Shown: piece by piece, positions 16,699 through 25,819 of the stretch
Numbering within the stretch: the stretch's first letter is position 1
Layout: the number at the start of each line of letters is the position of its first letter
Source: a bacterium
GTDB taxonomy: Bacteria; SZUA-79; Acidulodesulfobacterales; Acidulodesulfobacteraceae
Assembly (NCBI GenBank): GCA_021784835.1
Contig: JAJYHI010000085.1
Location: forward strand, 1-55,408
Direction of reading: 5' to 3'
Length of the DNA stretch: 55,408 nt
Made by a program: the position numbers and the translations under genes
The notes under the pieces: generated by a model
What the model was told of the DNA's origin: nothing
Database searches by the model: none
Seen by the model: the letters and a program-made list of their open reading frames with translations, nothing else

Positions 16699-18765
16699 TT
16701 AGATTTTTTTAACTTCTACACGGGAGGAAAAAAAGACGGCGCCGCCGCCTATATCCGATAAATCGTCGGGGGTCAAAGCATTTACGCCCGAACCGTTTAC
16801 GTAATCGTCTTTCCACCATAAACCCGCTGAAACGACGACTCCGGGCAGAACGGAATTTACGACTTTAACTTTTATAGACACCCCGCCCCGCTCGTTTTCT
16901 ACCCTTACTAAATCTCCGTCATTAATGCCTCTGGCTTCGGCGTCTTCAGGATTAATTTCTAAAAAAGGCTCGATGGCTTTTGCTTTTAAAGAAGAAACGC
17001 CTGCAAAAGACGAATTTAAAAAAAAGTGATTGGGAGGACTGACGAAGGTTAATGGGTAATCGGGATTAGATATGGGATTGCCTTTGTTAAATCTGGTTTT
17101 ACGTAAATCATAATATTCGTTAATAGGATTATACTCCGGTATTTCCGAAAGTCCGTAAACCGAAACTTTTTTACTTTTAAACTCTATTTTTCCTGAGAAA
17201 GTGTTAAGTTTATCGAATTTAAAAGGATAGTCTTCCGTCTCGATTTTAATAAATCTTTCTTTTTTAAGCCTTTCAAAAGTTATTCCTCTTTCTTTCCAGT
17301 AAGGAAGGTCAAGAGCCTGGCGCGCGATACCTTCTTCCGTATCTAAAAAACATTCGTCGTTAAAATCTAAAGCATTAGCAATAAGTTTAAATACTTCAAT
17401 ATTAGGCTTTGCCTCTCCTAGAGGCGGTATAACCCTATCTGCCCACTGAATAAAAGTATGCCAGTAACTCACGTAAATATCTGAATGTTCAAAACTCGTA
17501 GTCGCGGGAAGTATAATATCCGCCCATTTTGCCGTATCGGTCATGGTTTGCTCGTGAACTACCGTAAAAAGTTCTTCTCTTCCAAAACCTTTTATAACCA
17601 AGTTTTGATTTGGGGCTACGATTGCAGGATTGCTGTTATAAACGTACAGCGACATAATAGGAGGGCTGCTAAGTTCGCATAAGGCTTTTCCAAGCTGAAC
17701 CATATTTACCGTTCTGCTTGCATTTTTCATTAAATCCGGTCTTTTTAATGTTTGTTCGTTTAAGGGGAAATATCCGGAATTAGATTTTAACGCCCCTCCG
17801 CCTTTATCCGACCATGCCCCCGTTAAAGACGGCAGTAAAGAAATCAGCCATGTATTTATACCGCCGTTTTTGTGATGCTGAAGCCCGTTTCCTATTCTTA
17901 AAAACGACGGTTTAGTTTCTGCGTATAATTTTGCTAAATGTTCGATTCGCTCTTTTGAAAGACCGGTAATGCCTGAGACTTTATCGGGCGGATATTCCTG
18001 CGCCTTTTTGCGAAATTCGTCAAATCCGAAAGAATACTTTTCTAAAAATTCCTTATTTTCCAAATTATCTCTTAATATAATATGCGCAATTCCCAGAGCA
18101 AGCGCTCCATCCGAACCCGGCAGAATCATATAAAAATCGTCTGCCCATTTTGCCGTTTTATTGCGGTGAACGTCTACGGCTATAATTTTAGCGCCGTTTT
18201 TGCGGGCGGCATCGGCTAAAAGCGCCTGATGCATATTTGTTTCTAAAGCGTTTATTCCCCAGAATATTATCAATTTTGCATTAACGGAATCTAAAGGATT
18301 TACCCCTTTAGATTCTCCGTAAGCAAGCTGATAGCCTAAACTTCCGGCTGCGGAACAGATAGTGCGGTCAAGGGAAGTAGCGCCTATTTTATTAAAAAGA
18401 CGCCTGTCCATACTTGCTTTGTTGATTATGCCTTCCGTCCCGCCGTAGGAATAGGGCAAAATACTTTCCGAACCATATTTAGAAATAAGCTCTTTCCAAC
18501 GTCCTGTAATTTCATCTATGGCATCATTCCAACTTATTCTTTTAAATGCGCCGCCGCCCTTTTTTCCCGTCCTGCGCATCGGGTAAAGTATCCTGTTTCC
18601 ATAAATGCGTTCAGGATAAGCTCTTACTTTTTCGCAGATAACCCCTTTTGTTACGGGATGCGATGGATCGCCCGCCACTTTTACGATTTTACCGTCTTCG
18701 ACTTCAACCTTTAAAGCGCATGTATCCGGACAGTCGTGAGGACACACCGAATATTTTATTTCCAT
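16699..18765 (-). CDS. Molybdopterin oxidoreductase of unassigned substrate (MopB family)
   Basis: 688 residues, a DMSO-reductase-superfamily enzyme with a bis-MGD molybdenum or tungsten cofactor. The N-terminal 4Fe-4S site is C8, C12, C16 and C44 (CX3CX3CX27C). Conserved cofactor-binding segments include SYGGTEGIINK and RICSAAGS-like TICSAAGSLGY, whose Cys is the likely metal ligand. The C-terminal molydopterin-dinucleotide domain has FLEINPEDAEARGINDGDLVRV. There is no Tat signal and no dedicated electron-transfer subunit beside it, so it is soluble and cytoplasmic. It resembles the large unannotated MopB_3-like group, and substrate prediction is not safe. It lies 10 bases after the small membrane protein gene and 91 bases before the Ehr operon. 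Confidence 0.85.
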   Translation of the reverse strand: MEIKYSVCPHDCPDTCALKVEVEDGKIVKVAGDPSHPVTKGVICEKVRAYPERIYGNRILYPMRRTGKKGGGAFKRISWNDAIDEITGRWKELISKYGSESILPYSYGGTEGIINKASMDRRLFNKIGATSLDRTICSAAGSLGYQLAYGESKGVNPLDSVNAKLIIFWGINALETNMHQALLADAARKNGAKIIAVDVHRNKTAKWADDFYMILPGSDGALALGIAHIILRDNLENKEFLEKYSFGFDEFRKKAQEYPPDKVSGITGLSKERIEHLAKLYAETKPSFLRIGNGLQHHKNGGINTWLISLLPSLTGAWSDKGGGALKSNSGYFPLNEQTLKRPDLMKNASRTVNMVQLGKALCELSSPPIMSLYVYNSNPAIVAPNQNLVIKGFGREELFTVVHEQTMTDTAKWADIILPATTSFEHSDIYVSYWHTFIQWADRVIPPLGEAKPNIEVFKLIANALDFNDECFLDTEEGIARQALDLPYWKERGITFERLKKERFIKIETEDYPFKFDKLNTFSGKIEFKSKKVSVYGLSEIPEYNPINEYYDLRKTRFNKGNPISNPDYPLTFVSPPNHFFLNSSFAGVSSLKAKAIEPFLEINPEDAEARGINDGDLVRVENERGGVSIKVKVVNSVLPGVVVSAGLWWKDDYVNGSGVNALTPDDLSDIGGGAVFFSSRVEVKKI

Positions 18766-18775
18766 TTAATCGTCC

Positions 18776-18985
18776 TTAATGTATTCTTGAAAATCCGATA
18801 ATTACCATTATAATCATTACGAGTATATAAATTCTAAGAAACCAAAAGGCTATTTGCACCCATCCTTTAATTTCGGCTTTTTGCACCGGTATTTTATTAT
18901 AATCTATTAACCCTTCTTCTTTTATAAAATCTTCCCAGTCTTCGTCGAGATCAATATCTTTTGAAGTTTTTCTATTATTTTTCAT
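18776..18985 (-). CDS. Small single-pass membrane protein beside Nramp-like transporter
   Basis: 69 residues: a charged, acid-rich N-terminal half (DIDLDEDWEDFIKEEG) followed by one membrane helix near residues 45-66 (WFLRIYILVMIIMVIIGF). I know no family match. It lies 30 bases after the Nramp-related gene and 10 bases before the molybdopterin oxidoreductase, on the same strand, with AGAGG ahead of the ATG. The tight spacing and coherent amphipathic layout support a real gene, possibly an accessory or regulatory partner of the transporter; that role is inference. Confidence 0.65.
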   Translation of the reverse strand: MKNNRKTSKDIDLDEDWEDFIKEEGLIDYNKIPVQKAEIKGWVQIAFWFLRIYILVMIIMVIIGFSRIH

Positions 18986-19015
18986 ATCGCGCCTCTTATA
19001 ATTAAAATTAATTAC

Positions 19016-20365
19016 CTATCCTAATAAATGCGGAAATACAACCGTTAAACCGTACATGAAGTTCATAATTATCAAAAATCCGACTATCGTAAACGCCGAT
19101 ATATTCTGCCATGATTTATTTATATGCACGCCCATTATCTCCTTATCGTTTAAAAGCAAAAGCAAAAACATCATAGCCGCAGGCATAAAAATAGTAGCAA
19201 CTACCTGGACTGTTAAGTTTAAAAAACCTAAAGGCGCATTCGGTATTAAAACTATACTTCCTGCGATCAAAAGGCTTATTATACCGGGAAGATAAAATTT
19301 CCAGCCCTCAACCGGCGGCATATTGATGCTTTTAGGCCATCCGAATGCTTCCCCCATAGCCCAGGAAGTGCTTGCGGATATTGCTATAGCAGCTATAAGA
19401 CCAGCCTCGACTAATCCAAGAGCAAAAAGTCTCATAGCAAGGGGTCCCATTTTTGAAGAGATTGCCGAAAGAATGGTTTGTATGTCTAAATTAGGCGTAT
19501 GAGTCATACCGTAAACGGTTCCCGCCGTAATAAGTATAATGGCTATTGCGACTATTACCATAAATACGGAACCTATAAACGTGTCGAACTGTCCGTCCCT
19601 TATATCTTTAACCGTAAGGCCCTTATCTACGACTGATGACTGCTGGAAAAAAAGCATCCATGGAGCTATAGTAGTGCCTAAATTTGCAAGAACTACGTAT
19701 ATAAAAAGCGAGGTAACGCCTCCGGGTATATGCCATGTCCCAAAACTTCTCGCAACAGCTCCCCAGTGCAAATGGGGAACAAAAAAAACTAAGGGAACGA
19801 ATATCAGGTTAAACGCTGCTATGCTTAAACTAATCCACTCCCATGCAAAATAGCGTAAAAAAAGCTGAATAGAAGCTATAATAAGAACGGCCGCTGTCGA
19901 AGAAATAAGCGGCGGAACTCCAAAAACACGCATGCCTATCGTTATGCCTATAAACTCCGTTATTAGCGTCAATACGTTTGCTATGATAAGGTCGATTAAG
20001 GAAAAAGCTCCCCAGAACTTTCCGTATCTTTTCCATATCATTTCGGCATGTCCTCTGTGCGTCACGGCGCCGAGCCTAACGGTCATTTCCTGGACTATAT
20101 ACGCTACCGGCAGCATTACTATCATAAAAGGAATAAAAAAGCCGATTCCGAATATAGAGCCGGTCTGCGCATAAGTCATAACTCCGCCGGCATCGTTATC
20201 TGCAATCATAACGAGTATTCCGGGACCTATAAGCGCCATTAGAAGACAAAGACGGGAAAAATAACCGTATTTTTGCCTCATAAGATGGATTTTAAGCCTG
20301 TCTGCAGCTCTAAGCTTAATATCTACGGGGAGGTTGTCGAGCTTGTCTTTGTAATCTTTTTTCAT
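19016..20365 (-). CDS. Nramp-related divalent metal transporter with altered metal site
   Basis: 449 residues with about 11 membrane helices of the Nramp/MntH fold (LeuT-like inverted repeats). In classical Nramps helix 1 carries DPGN, which binds Mn or Fe. Here the same place reads ADNDAGG (about residues 55-61), as in Nramp-related magnesium transporters (NRMT-like) and related outliers. Helix 6, with AIAISASTSWAMG, also lacks the classical methionine motif. The substrate may therefore be Mg, Al or another ion. GAAGGAGACTAAATATG provides a good ribosome binding site. It is first of a run with the small membrane protein and the molybdopterin oxidoreductase. Confidence 0.85.
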   Translation of the reverse strand: MKKDYKDKLDNLPVDIKLRAADRLKIHLMRQKYGYFSRLCLLMALIGPGILVMIADNDAGGVMTYAQTGSIFGIGFFIPFMIVMLPVAYIVQEMTVRLGAVTHRGHAEMIWKRYGKFWGAFSLIDLIIANVLTLITEFIGITIGMRVFGVPPLISSTAAVLIIASIQLFLRYFAWEWISLSIAAFNLIFVPLVFFVPHLHWGAVARSFGTWHIPGGVTSLFIYVVLANLGTTIAPWMLFFQQSSVVDKGLTVKDIRDGQFDTFIGSVFMVIVAIAIILITAGTVYGMTHTPNLDIQTILSAISSKMGPLAMRLFALGLVEAGLIAAIAISASTSWAMGEAFGWPKSINMPPVEGWKFYLPGIISLLIAGSIVLIPNAPLGFLNLTVQVVATIFMPAAMMFLLLLLNDKEIMGVHINKSWQNISAFTIVGFLIIMNFMYGLTVVFPHLLG

Positions 20366-20434
20366 ATTTAGTCTCCTTCTTAATAAACAGCTTTAACCGT
20401 TCATTAGAAAGAGATGAATATAATATTACAAAGT

Positions 20435-20548
20435 TTATAAAGGAAAGTTAAAATTAAATAAACACTCTAAAGCCAATGAAGTATTAAAGCTATTATCGAT
20501 TTTTTTTGAATTCAAACAATAATCGCTACTGTCGGGCTCACTTCGCAT
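20435..20548 (-). CDS. Possible 37-residue leader peptide upstream of Nramp-like gene
   Basis: An open frame of 37 codons starts with ATG at 20548, six bases after a perfect AGGAGG. The peptide begins MRSEPDSSDYCLNSKKI and ends NFNFPL. The AGGAGG lies in the loop of a small hairpin made by AAACA and TGTTT, so its access could be controlled. It lies about 70 bases upstream of the transporter start, on the same strand and behind a candidate promoter. No family is known to me. It could be a translated leader or the remnant of a lost gene; the strong ribosome binding site is the main support. Confidence 0.4.
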   Translation of the reverse strand: MRSEPDSSDYCLNSKKIDNSFNTSLALECLFNFNFPL

Positions 20549-20598
20549 AAACAGCCTCCTGTGTTTAATTAATTTATTTTTTTACATAATATAAGATA

Positions 20599-20627
20599 AG
20601 TATGCTATTTTAAAAAAAATATGTCAA
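20599..20627 (-). promoter_or_regulatory. Candidate promoter of the Nramp-like transcription unit
   Basis: On the minus strand, a perfect TTGACA (20622-20627) is followed 17 bases later by CATACT (20599-20604, four of six matches). The predicted transcript would start near 20592, about 45 bases ahead of the small leader frame and over 200 bases before the transporter start codon. Confidence 0.5.
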
Positions 20628-20677
20628 GAAAAAAATGGGTATGTTGCATGTGAAACATTAAGATTTTTAATACTATT

Positions 20678-22483
20678 TTATTTTCGGCATCTCATTAATA
20701 AAATACCGACCGCCGCAGGAGTTATGCCTGAAATCCTGCTTGCCTCCGATATAGTCTTAGGACGTATTTTATTGAGTTTTTCGACGACTTCTATGGACAA
20801 TCCCGGAATAGAATTAAAATCCATATCTATTTCAATTTTAAAATCGTCGAACTTTTTTAACCTGTCTATCTCCTCTTTCTGCCTTGAAATATAACCCTCG
20901 TATTTGACAAAAAGCTCGACTCTGTTCATTATATCTTTGCTAAATTTATTTAGTTCTTCGTTTAATTGCGTCGCGATACTTTCCAGATAAATATCTGGGC
21001 GTTTCAAGAGGTCGTAATACCTGCCTTTTTCGTAAGTCTTTAAAAAAGAAATTAATTTGTTAAATCCGTCTAATCTTTCTTTGTATATAAAATATCTTTC
21101 GTCGTCTAAAAGGCCGGCTTTTTTACCGAATTCGCACAGCCTGAAATCCGCATTGTCTTCCCTTAAAAGCAGTCTGTATTCGGCGCGCGACGTAAACATT
21201 CTGTATGGTTCGGAAGTGCCGAGAGTTATTAAATCGTCTATCAAAACGCCTATATATGCCTCATCTCTTCTTAAAATTAAAGGTTCTTTACCTTTTATTT
21301 TTAAAGCGGCGTTAATTCCGGCAACGATACCTTGAGCCGCAGCTTCTTCGTAACCGGATGTTCCGTTAATCTGCCCTGCTAAAAAAAGTCCTTCTATTTT
21401 TTTAGTTTCCAAAGAATGATTAAGCTGGGTAGGTAAAACATAATCGTATTCTATTGCATAGCCGGGCCTCATTATTTTTACGTTTCCAAGCCCGTTTATC
21501 GTTCTTAAAAATTTAAGCTGGGTATCTAAAGGCAGACTTGTTGAAAGTCCGTTAGGATAATATTCTACCGAGTCTAAACTCTCTCTTTCCAAAAATATCT
21601 GGTGCCTTTCTTTATCTTTAAACCTTACTACTTTATCTTCTATGGACGGACAGTATCTGGGGCCTATTCCCTTAATAACCCCGCAATATAAAGGAGACTT
21701 ATCCAAGTCTTTTAAAATTGCGTCGTGCGTACTTTTATTTGTATATGTAATATAACAGCTGATCTCGTTGTTTATCTTTTTATCCGCCATAGAAAACGGG
21801 ATAAAATCGTCTTCTCCTTTTTGCTCCTCAAGCTCTGAAAAATCTATAGTCCTTCCGTCCAATCGCGGCGTAGTTCCCGTTTTAAGTCTTCCTATCTCAA
21901 GACCGTTTTCAATCAAACTCAAAGAAAGTTTATTAGAAGCAAAATCGCCTGCCCTTCCGGCATTATAGTTAAAAAGACCGATATGCACCAGACCCCTTAA
22001 AAAAGTTCCAGTCGTTAAAATGACGGCATCAGCAAACAGTTGTTCACCCGTCCATAAAACTACTCCGGATACTTTTGCATTTTTTACTATAAGCGAATCA
22101 ACCATAGACTGAATAATCGTCAGGTTTTGTTCAGATTCCAAAGTCTTTTTCATATAGGTTTTATATCTGAACATATCCGCCTGCGCGCGCGACGACCTGA
22201 CCGCAGGACCTTTTTTCGTATTAAGGGTTCTAAACTGAATTCCGGTTTTATCTGTAGCTTTACCCATCTCGCCGCCGAGAGCGTCGATTTCGCGCACCAG
22301 ATGCCCTTTTGCAAGCCCTCCTATTGCCGGATTGCAGGACATCTGCCCGATATTGTCCAAATTAATCGTAATAACGGCAACGTTCAGCCCCATCCTTGCC
22401 GAAGCAAGGGAAGCCTCTATGCCTGCATGCCCCGCTCCTACAACTATTAAGTCAAAACTATTCGTACTATTTTTATTTTCCAT
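20678..22483 (-). CDS. mnmG: tRNA uridine 5-carboxymethylaminomethyl modification enzyme MnmG
   Basis: A 601-residue flavoprotein that, with MnmE, installs the carboxymethylaminomethyl group on the wobble uridine of certain tRNAs. The N-terminal FAD motif GAGHAGIEA and the diagnostic SCNPAIGGLAKGH are present, as is PGYAIEYDY. The C-terminal helical domain ends GITPAAVGILLMRC, as in the family. It lies next to mnmE and upstream of the origin on the lagging side, the ancestral gidA-trmE position. The downstream gap to mnmE is 46 bases, which suggests co-transcription. Confidence 0.97.
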   Translation of the reverse strand: MENKNSTNSFDLIVVGAGHAGIEASLASARMGLNVAVITINLDNIGQMSCNPAIGGLAKGHLVREIDALGGEMGKATDKTGIQFRTLNTKKGPAVRSSRAQADMFRYKTYMKKTLESEQNLTIIQSMVDSLIVKNAKVSGVVLWTGEQLFADAVILTTGTFLRGLVHIGLFNYNAGRAGDFASNKLSLSLIENGLEIGRLKTGTTPRLDGRTIDFSELEEQKGEDDFIPFSMADKKINNEISCYITYTNKSTHDAILKDLDKSPLYCGVIKGIGPRYCPSIEDKVVRFKDKERHQIFLERESLDSVEYYPNGLSTSLPLDTQLKFLRTINGLGNVKIMRPGYAIEYDYVLPTQLNHSLETKKIEGLFLAGQINGTSGYEEAAAQGIVAGINAALKIKGKEPLILRRDEAYIGVLIDDLITLGTSEPYRMFTSRAEYRLLLREDNADFRLCEFGKKAGLLDDERYFIYKERLDGFNKLISFLKTYEKGRYYDLLKRPDIYLESIATQLNEELNKFSKDIMNRVELFVKYEGYISRQKEEIDRLKKFDDFKIEIDMDFNSIPGLSIEVVEKLNKIRPKTISEASRISGITPAAVGILLMRCRK

Positions 22484-22529
22484 AGCCAGAATTATATTTC
22501 TAAATTATTTGTTTTAAAAGTGCGGATTT

Positions 22530-23936
22530 TTATTTGCCGATGCAAAATTCTTTGAAAAGCACGTCTAAAACGTCTTCGTTGGTTACTCCGCCGATTATTT
22601 CGTCAAGATATTTAATGCCGTCCCTTAAGTCTATCGATATCAGCTCTAAAGGAGAGCCTTCTATAAATTTTTCTTTTGCGCTTTCTAAAAAATTTAAGGA
22701 TCTTAGAAGCAAGTTTTTCTGCCTGATAGTCGTAATACCGACGTCGTCTTTAACGCCGCTTTCAGACTTTAAAATAATATCGTGCAGAGCCGTTTTCATC
22801 GACTCAAAACCGTCGCCGGTCTTGGCGCTTATAAAAACAGGATTATTAGTAAACTTAAATTCCTTAATAATTTTATTTTCTGCCGTTTTTAAGTTTTTAA
22901 CGCCTGCGGTATCTAATTTATTTACGACGGGAATAACGTTTTCTTTTTTTTCTTCCAATATTTCCTTTAAAATTTCATTCTCCGCTAATTCGTTAACGTC
23001 GAAAACATATAAAACGGCATCGGCATTTTTAATCTGGCTATAGCTCACTTTTATTCCCTCATATTCTATCTCATTCTCCGTTTTCCTTAAGCCTGCCGTG
23101 TCTATAATTTTAACGGGTTTATTGGATAAAAACAGGTTTTCTTCGATATAATCCCTTGTCGTTCCGGGCGTATCCGAAACTATTGCTCTTTTTTTATCGA
23201 CAAGCCTGTTTAATATGCTTGACTTTCCAACGTTAGGCGCTCCGGCTATTACTATGCTGAAACCGCGCTTGTTTAGCTCGTAATTCTCATAAGATTCTAT
23301 AAGCCCTGAGATTAATCCTGCCGCCTCCTCGGACTTTTTTAGAAAATCTGCATTAAGATTTTCAAATTCCTCCTCCGGAAAATCTATCAATGCTTCAACG
23401 GAAGCAAGCATATAAAGATAATCTTCTTTAATTTTTTCTATTTTTTTTTCTAATAGACCGCCGAGTTCGTTGTTTGCAATAACTAAAGTTTTTAAAGAAT
23501 TCGCCTTGATTATTTCCAGAATAGCTTCTGCTTTTACAAGGCTGATTTTATTGTGCAGATAGGCTCTTTTGGTAAATTCGCCGTTATATGCAAGCCTTGC
23601 GCCCGATTTTAATATTATTTCCAGTATATATTTGGTGTTAAATACTCCGCCGTGAGGATATATTTCAAACATATCTTCTCCGGTATACGAATTCGGACCT
23701 TTTATAAAAACGCACGCCGCTTCGTCGACAAAAGATTCGGTTTGAAAATCGAAAATACGTCCGGTATATAAAAAACGGGATTTTATATCGGATAAATCTT
23801 TGCGGTAAGGCCTGAAAATTTTTTGAAGTATATGCAGGCAGTCTTCGCCGGATGCCCTGATAATGCTGATTGCTCCTTCGCCTGAAGGAGAAGAAATAGC
23901 GCAAATAGTATCTATTTCATTTTTTAAAAAAGACAT
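22530..23936 (-). CDS. mnmE: tRNA modification GTPase MnmE
   Basis: A 468-residue potassium-activated GTPase, partner of MnmG. The N-terminal folate-binding domain has SSPSGEGAISIIRASG; a helical domain holds the inserted G domain with GAPNVGKSS (P-loop, about residue 222), DTPGTTRD and DTAGLR. It ends with the signature FCIGK, whose Cys is needed for tRNA modification. The length is standard. It lies 18 bases after yidC, so it is probably transcribed with the yidC-rnpA group. Confidence 0.97.
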   Translation of the reverse strand: MSFLKNEIDTICAISSPSGEGAISIIRASGEDCLHILQKIFRPYRKDLSDIKSRFLYTGRIFDFQTESFVDEAACVFIKGPNSYTGEDMFEIYPHGGVFNTKYILEIILKSGARLAYNGEFTKRAYLHNKISLVKAEAILEIIKANSLKTLVIANNELGGLLEKKIEKIKEDYLYMLASVEALIDFPEEEFENLNADFLKKSEEAAGLISGLIESYENYELNKRGFSIVIAGAPNVGKSSILNRLVDKKRAIVSDTPGTTRDYIEENLFLSNKPVKIIDTAGLRKTENEIEYEGIKVSYSQIKNADAVLYVFDVNELAENEILKEILEEKKENVIPVVNKLDTAGVKNLKTAENKIIKEFKFTNNPVFISAKTGDGFESMKTALHDIILKSESGVKDDVGITTIRQKNLLLRSLNFLESAKEKFIEGSPLELISIDLRDGIKYLDEIIGGVTNEDVLDVLFKEFCIGK

Positions 23937-23954
23937 GGCGCCGTAAAAAGAAGA

Positions 23955-25523
23955 TTACGCAAATTTTCTATTTATAATATACTGCTGAGCAATGGTTAAA
24001 AGATTGTTGACCGTCCAGTATAAAAGAAGACCTGCGGGAAAATGAATAAAAATAAACGTAAAAACGACGGGGAGAATTAGCATTATTTTAGCCTGCGCCG
24101 GATCTCCGACCATAGGGTTCATTTTTTGCGAAATCAGCATGGATATGCCCATTAAGATAGGCAGGATATAATAGGGATCCTGAACCGAAAGATTGTGTAT
24201 CCATAAGATAAAGGGTGCATTCCTGAGCTGTATCGATATTAAAAGCGCTTCATATAAACCGTAAAAAACCGGAATCTGCAAAAGCATCGGAAGGCATCCG
24301 CCGAAAGGGTTAACTCTGCTTTCTTTATAAAGTTCCATAATTTTCTTGTTTAATTCGGCTTTGTTGTCTTTGTATTTCTCGCGCATTTCGTTAATCTTCG
24401 GCGTTAATTTCTGCATCTGCTTCATAGATTTAAAACCGGTATAGGTAAGCGGATAAAACACTAACCTTATAGCTAAAACGAGAAGTATAATAGCAACTCC
24501 GTAATTATGAACATATGCGTAGAAAAATTCAAGTATATGAAGTAATATTATTGAAAAAAAGCCGAAAAAGCCGAAATTTAAAGTTGAACTAAGGTTATGC
24601 CCCAGGGGATTTAGCAGGGATAATTTTTTGGGTCCTCCATAAAATTTTAAAGACGTTTCTACGGTTTTGCCGGAAGCCGCCGACAGCGTTTTGGGAATAA
24701 TAAAAGAAATTATATTGCCTTTTTTTTCTGCCTTTATATTACTGCCGGGCGATAATGCAGAAAGTAAAAAATATTTAGAATTAAAACCTGCAAAAGAAAT
24801 ATCTCCGGTAAATTTTTCTTTAGCAGTAATAGTCGGGGTTTGAAAGCTTTTATTGATATAAACCGCAGGAGTAAAATTAACAAAATTAGAACTTTTCGAC
24901 GAAGCCGGTTTTAAACCTGCCGAAAGAATAAACCTGCCCCTAAGCTTATACGGTTTATTGCCGATATCCTTAATATAAACCGACGCCGCTAAAAGATACT
25001 TATGTTCATAAAATTTATATTCTTTCGTAAGTATGGCCTTGCCGTTTATATTATAGACAAACTTTACAGAATCTTTTTTCCTTATTATATTGACTAATTT
25101 TATTGGAACGTTTTGATTTTTTGGTACAAAGTTAATTACTTCCGGAATATTTTTAGAGTTGGAGAGATTAACCTTATTTTTAGAATTTTTTTCAGTATAA
25201 GAATAATTTAAAAGATTTAAAGAATCTATTGCTCCCGTATATTTATTAAACTTTACATAAATATTCTTTCCCTTATAGGATACGGTTTTAATGCTTTTCA
25301 GCGAATTTGATATAGAAATTAATTTTTTTATTTTTTTAGATTGAAGAGGAATAATTTTTTTCAAATTTTTAACGTTTTCTTTGCGTTTTAAATTTGAAAC
25401 TTTATTTATTGCGGCAGTTTGTTTATTTACGGCCGGCGCTTTTTGCCCGTGGGGCATAAAATAGCCCCATGCTATTATTAAGACTACCGATAAAATTGAA
25501 GCTATAATTATTCTCTTTTCCAA
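23955..25523 (-). CDS. yidC: Membrane protein insertase YidC
   Basis: 522 residues. It inserts and folds inner-membrane proteins with or without SecYEG. An N-terminal helix (about 7-25) is followed by a large periplasmic domain rich in Lys, Ser and Asn, then the conserved hydrophobic core starting near residue 325 (YGVAIILLVLAIRLVFYPLT) with the positively charged groove Arg, MKQMQKLTPKI, and GGCLPMLLQIPVFYGLYEAL. The large periplasmic domain is of the Gram-negative type. A jag gene, which often lies between yidC and mnmE, is absent here. Confidence 0.96.
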   Translation of the reverse strand: MEKRIIIASILSVVLIIAWGYFMPHGQKAPAVNKQTAAINKVSNLKRKENVKNLKKIIPLQSKKIKKLISISNSLKSIKTVSYKGKNIYVKFNKYTGAIDSLNLLNYSYTEKNSKNKVNLSNSKNIPEVINFVPKNQNVPIKLVNIIRKKDSVKFVYNINGKAILTKEYKFYEHKYLLAASVYIKDIGNKPYKLRGRFILSAGLKPASSKSSNFVNFTPAVYINKSFQTPTITAKEKFTGDISFAGFNSKYFLLSALSPGSNIKAEKKGNIISFIIPKTLSAASGKTVETSLKFYGGPKKLSLLNPLGHNLSSTLNFGFFGFFSIILLHILEFFYAYVHNYGVAIILLVLAIRLVFYPLTYTGFKSMKQMQKLTPKINEMREKYKDNKAELNKKIMELYKESRVNPFGGCLPMLLQIPVFYGLYEALLISIQLRNAPFILWIHNLSVQDPYYILPILMGISMLISQKMNPMVGDPAQAKIMLILPVVFTFIFIHFPAGLLLYWTVNNLLTIAQQYIINRKFA

Positions 25524-25588
25524 AAAAACTCCTTTTACTGTATATAAATTTAAATCAAATTAAATAATGCAGTCATGGCTAATTAATT

Positions 25589-25819
25589 TTAATGCGCATG
25601 CTTATCGACAGGGTCGTATCCGCCCTTAGACAAAGGATTGCATCTGATAATCCTGTATATAGATAAAAAAAAAGCTTTAAAAAAACCGAAAGTTTGAAAA
25701 CATTCTACGGCATATTCGGAACAAGTCGGGTAAAATCTGCAGCTTTGAGGCAATAATGGAGATATAAGTTTTCTGTAAAAATTAATAAGTACTATAAAAA
25801 ATTTATTTAAAATTTTCAT
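25589..25819 (-). CDS. yidD: Membrane protein insertion efficiency factor YidD
   Basis: 76 residues with the family signature [12 protein letters not shown] and [13 protein letters not shown]. It is a small membrane-associated protein that aids YidC-dependent insertion. It overlaps rnpA by 17 bases and precedes yidC by 65 bases, the standard rpmH-rnpA-yidD-yidC order. Confidence 0.95.
   Translation of the reverse strand: MKILNKFFIVLINFYRKLISPLLPQSCRFYPTCSEYAVECFQTFGFFKAFFLSIYRIIRCNPLSKGGYDPVDKHAH

Larger units (their letters stand above)
20366..20677. other. 312-base intergenic region: leader of Nramp-like gene
   Basis: This gap lies between the mnmG stop and the Nramp-like start. It holds a candidate promoter and a small upstream open reading frame (separate entries), and is otherwise AT-rich with no tRNA or known riboswitch pattern that I can see. 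The long leader in front of a metal transporter suggests post-transcriptional regulation. Confidence 0.5.

Noticed and set aside
20366..20677. yybP-ykoY (Mn) or M-box riboswitch in the Nramp-like leader
   Set aside because: I could not find the conserved GGGGAGUAG loop or the M-box pattern; I keep only the leader frame and promoter.
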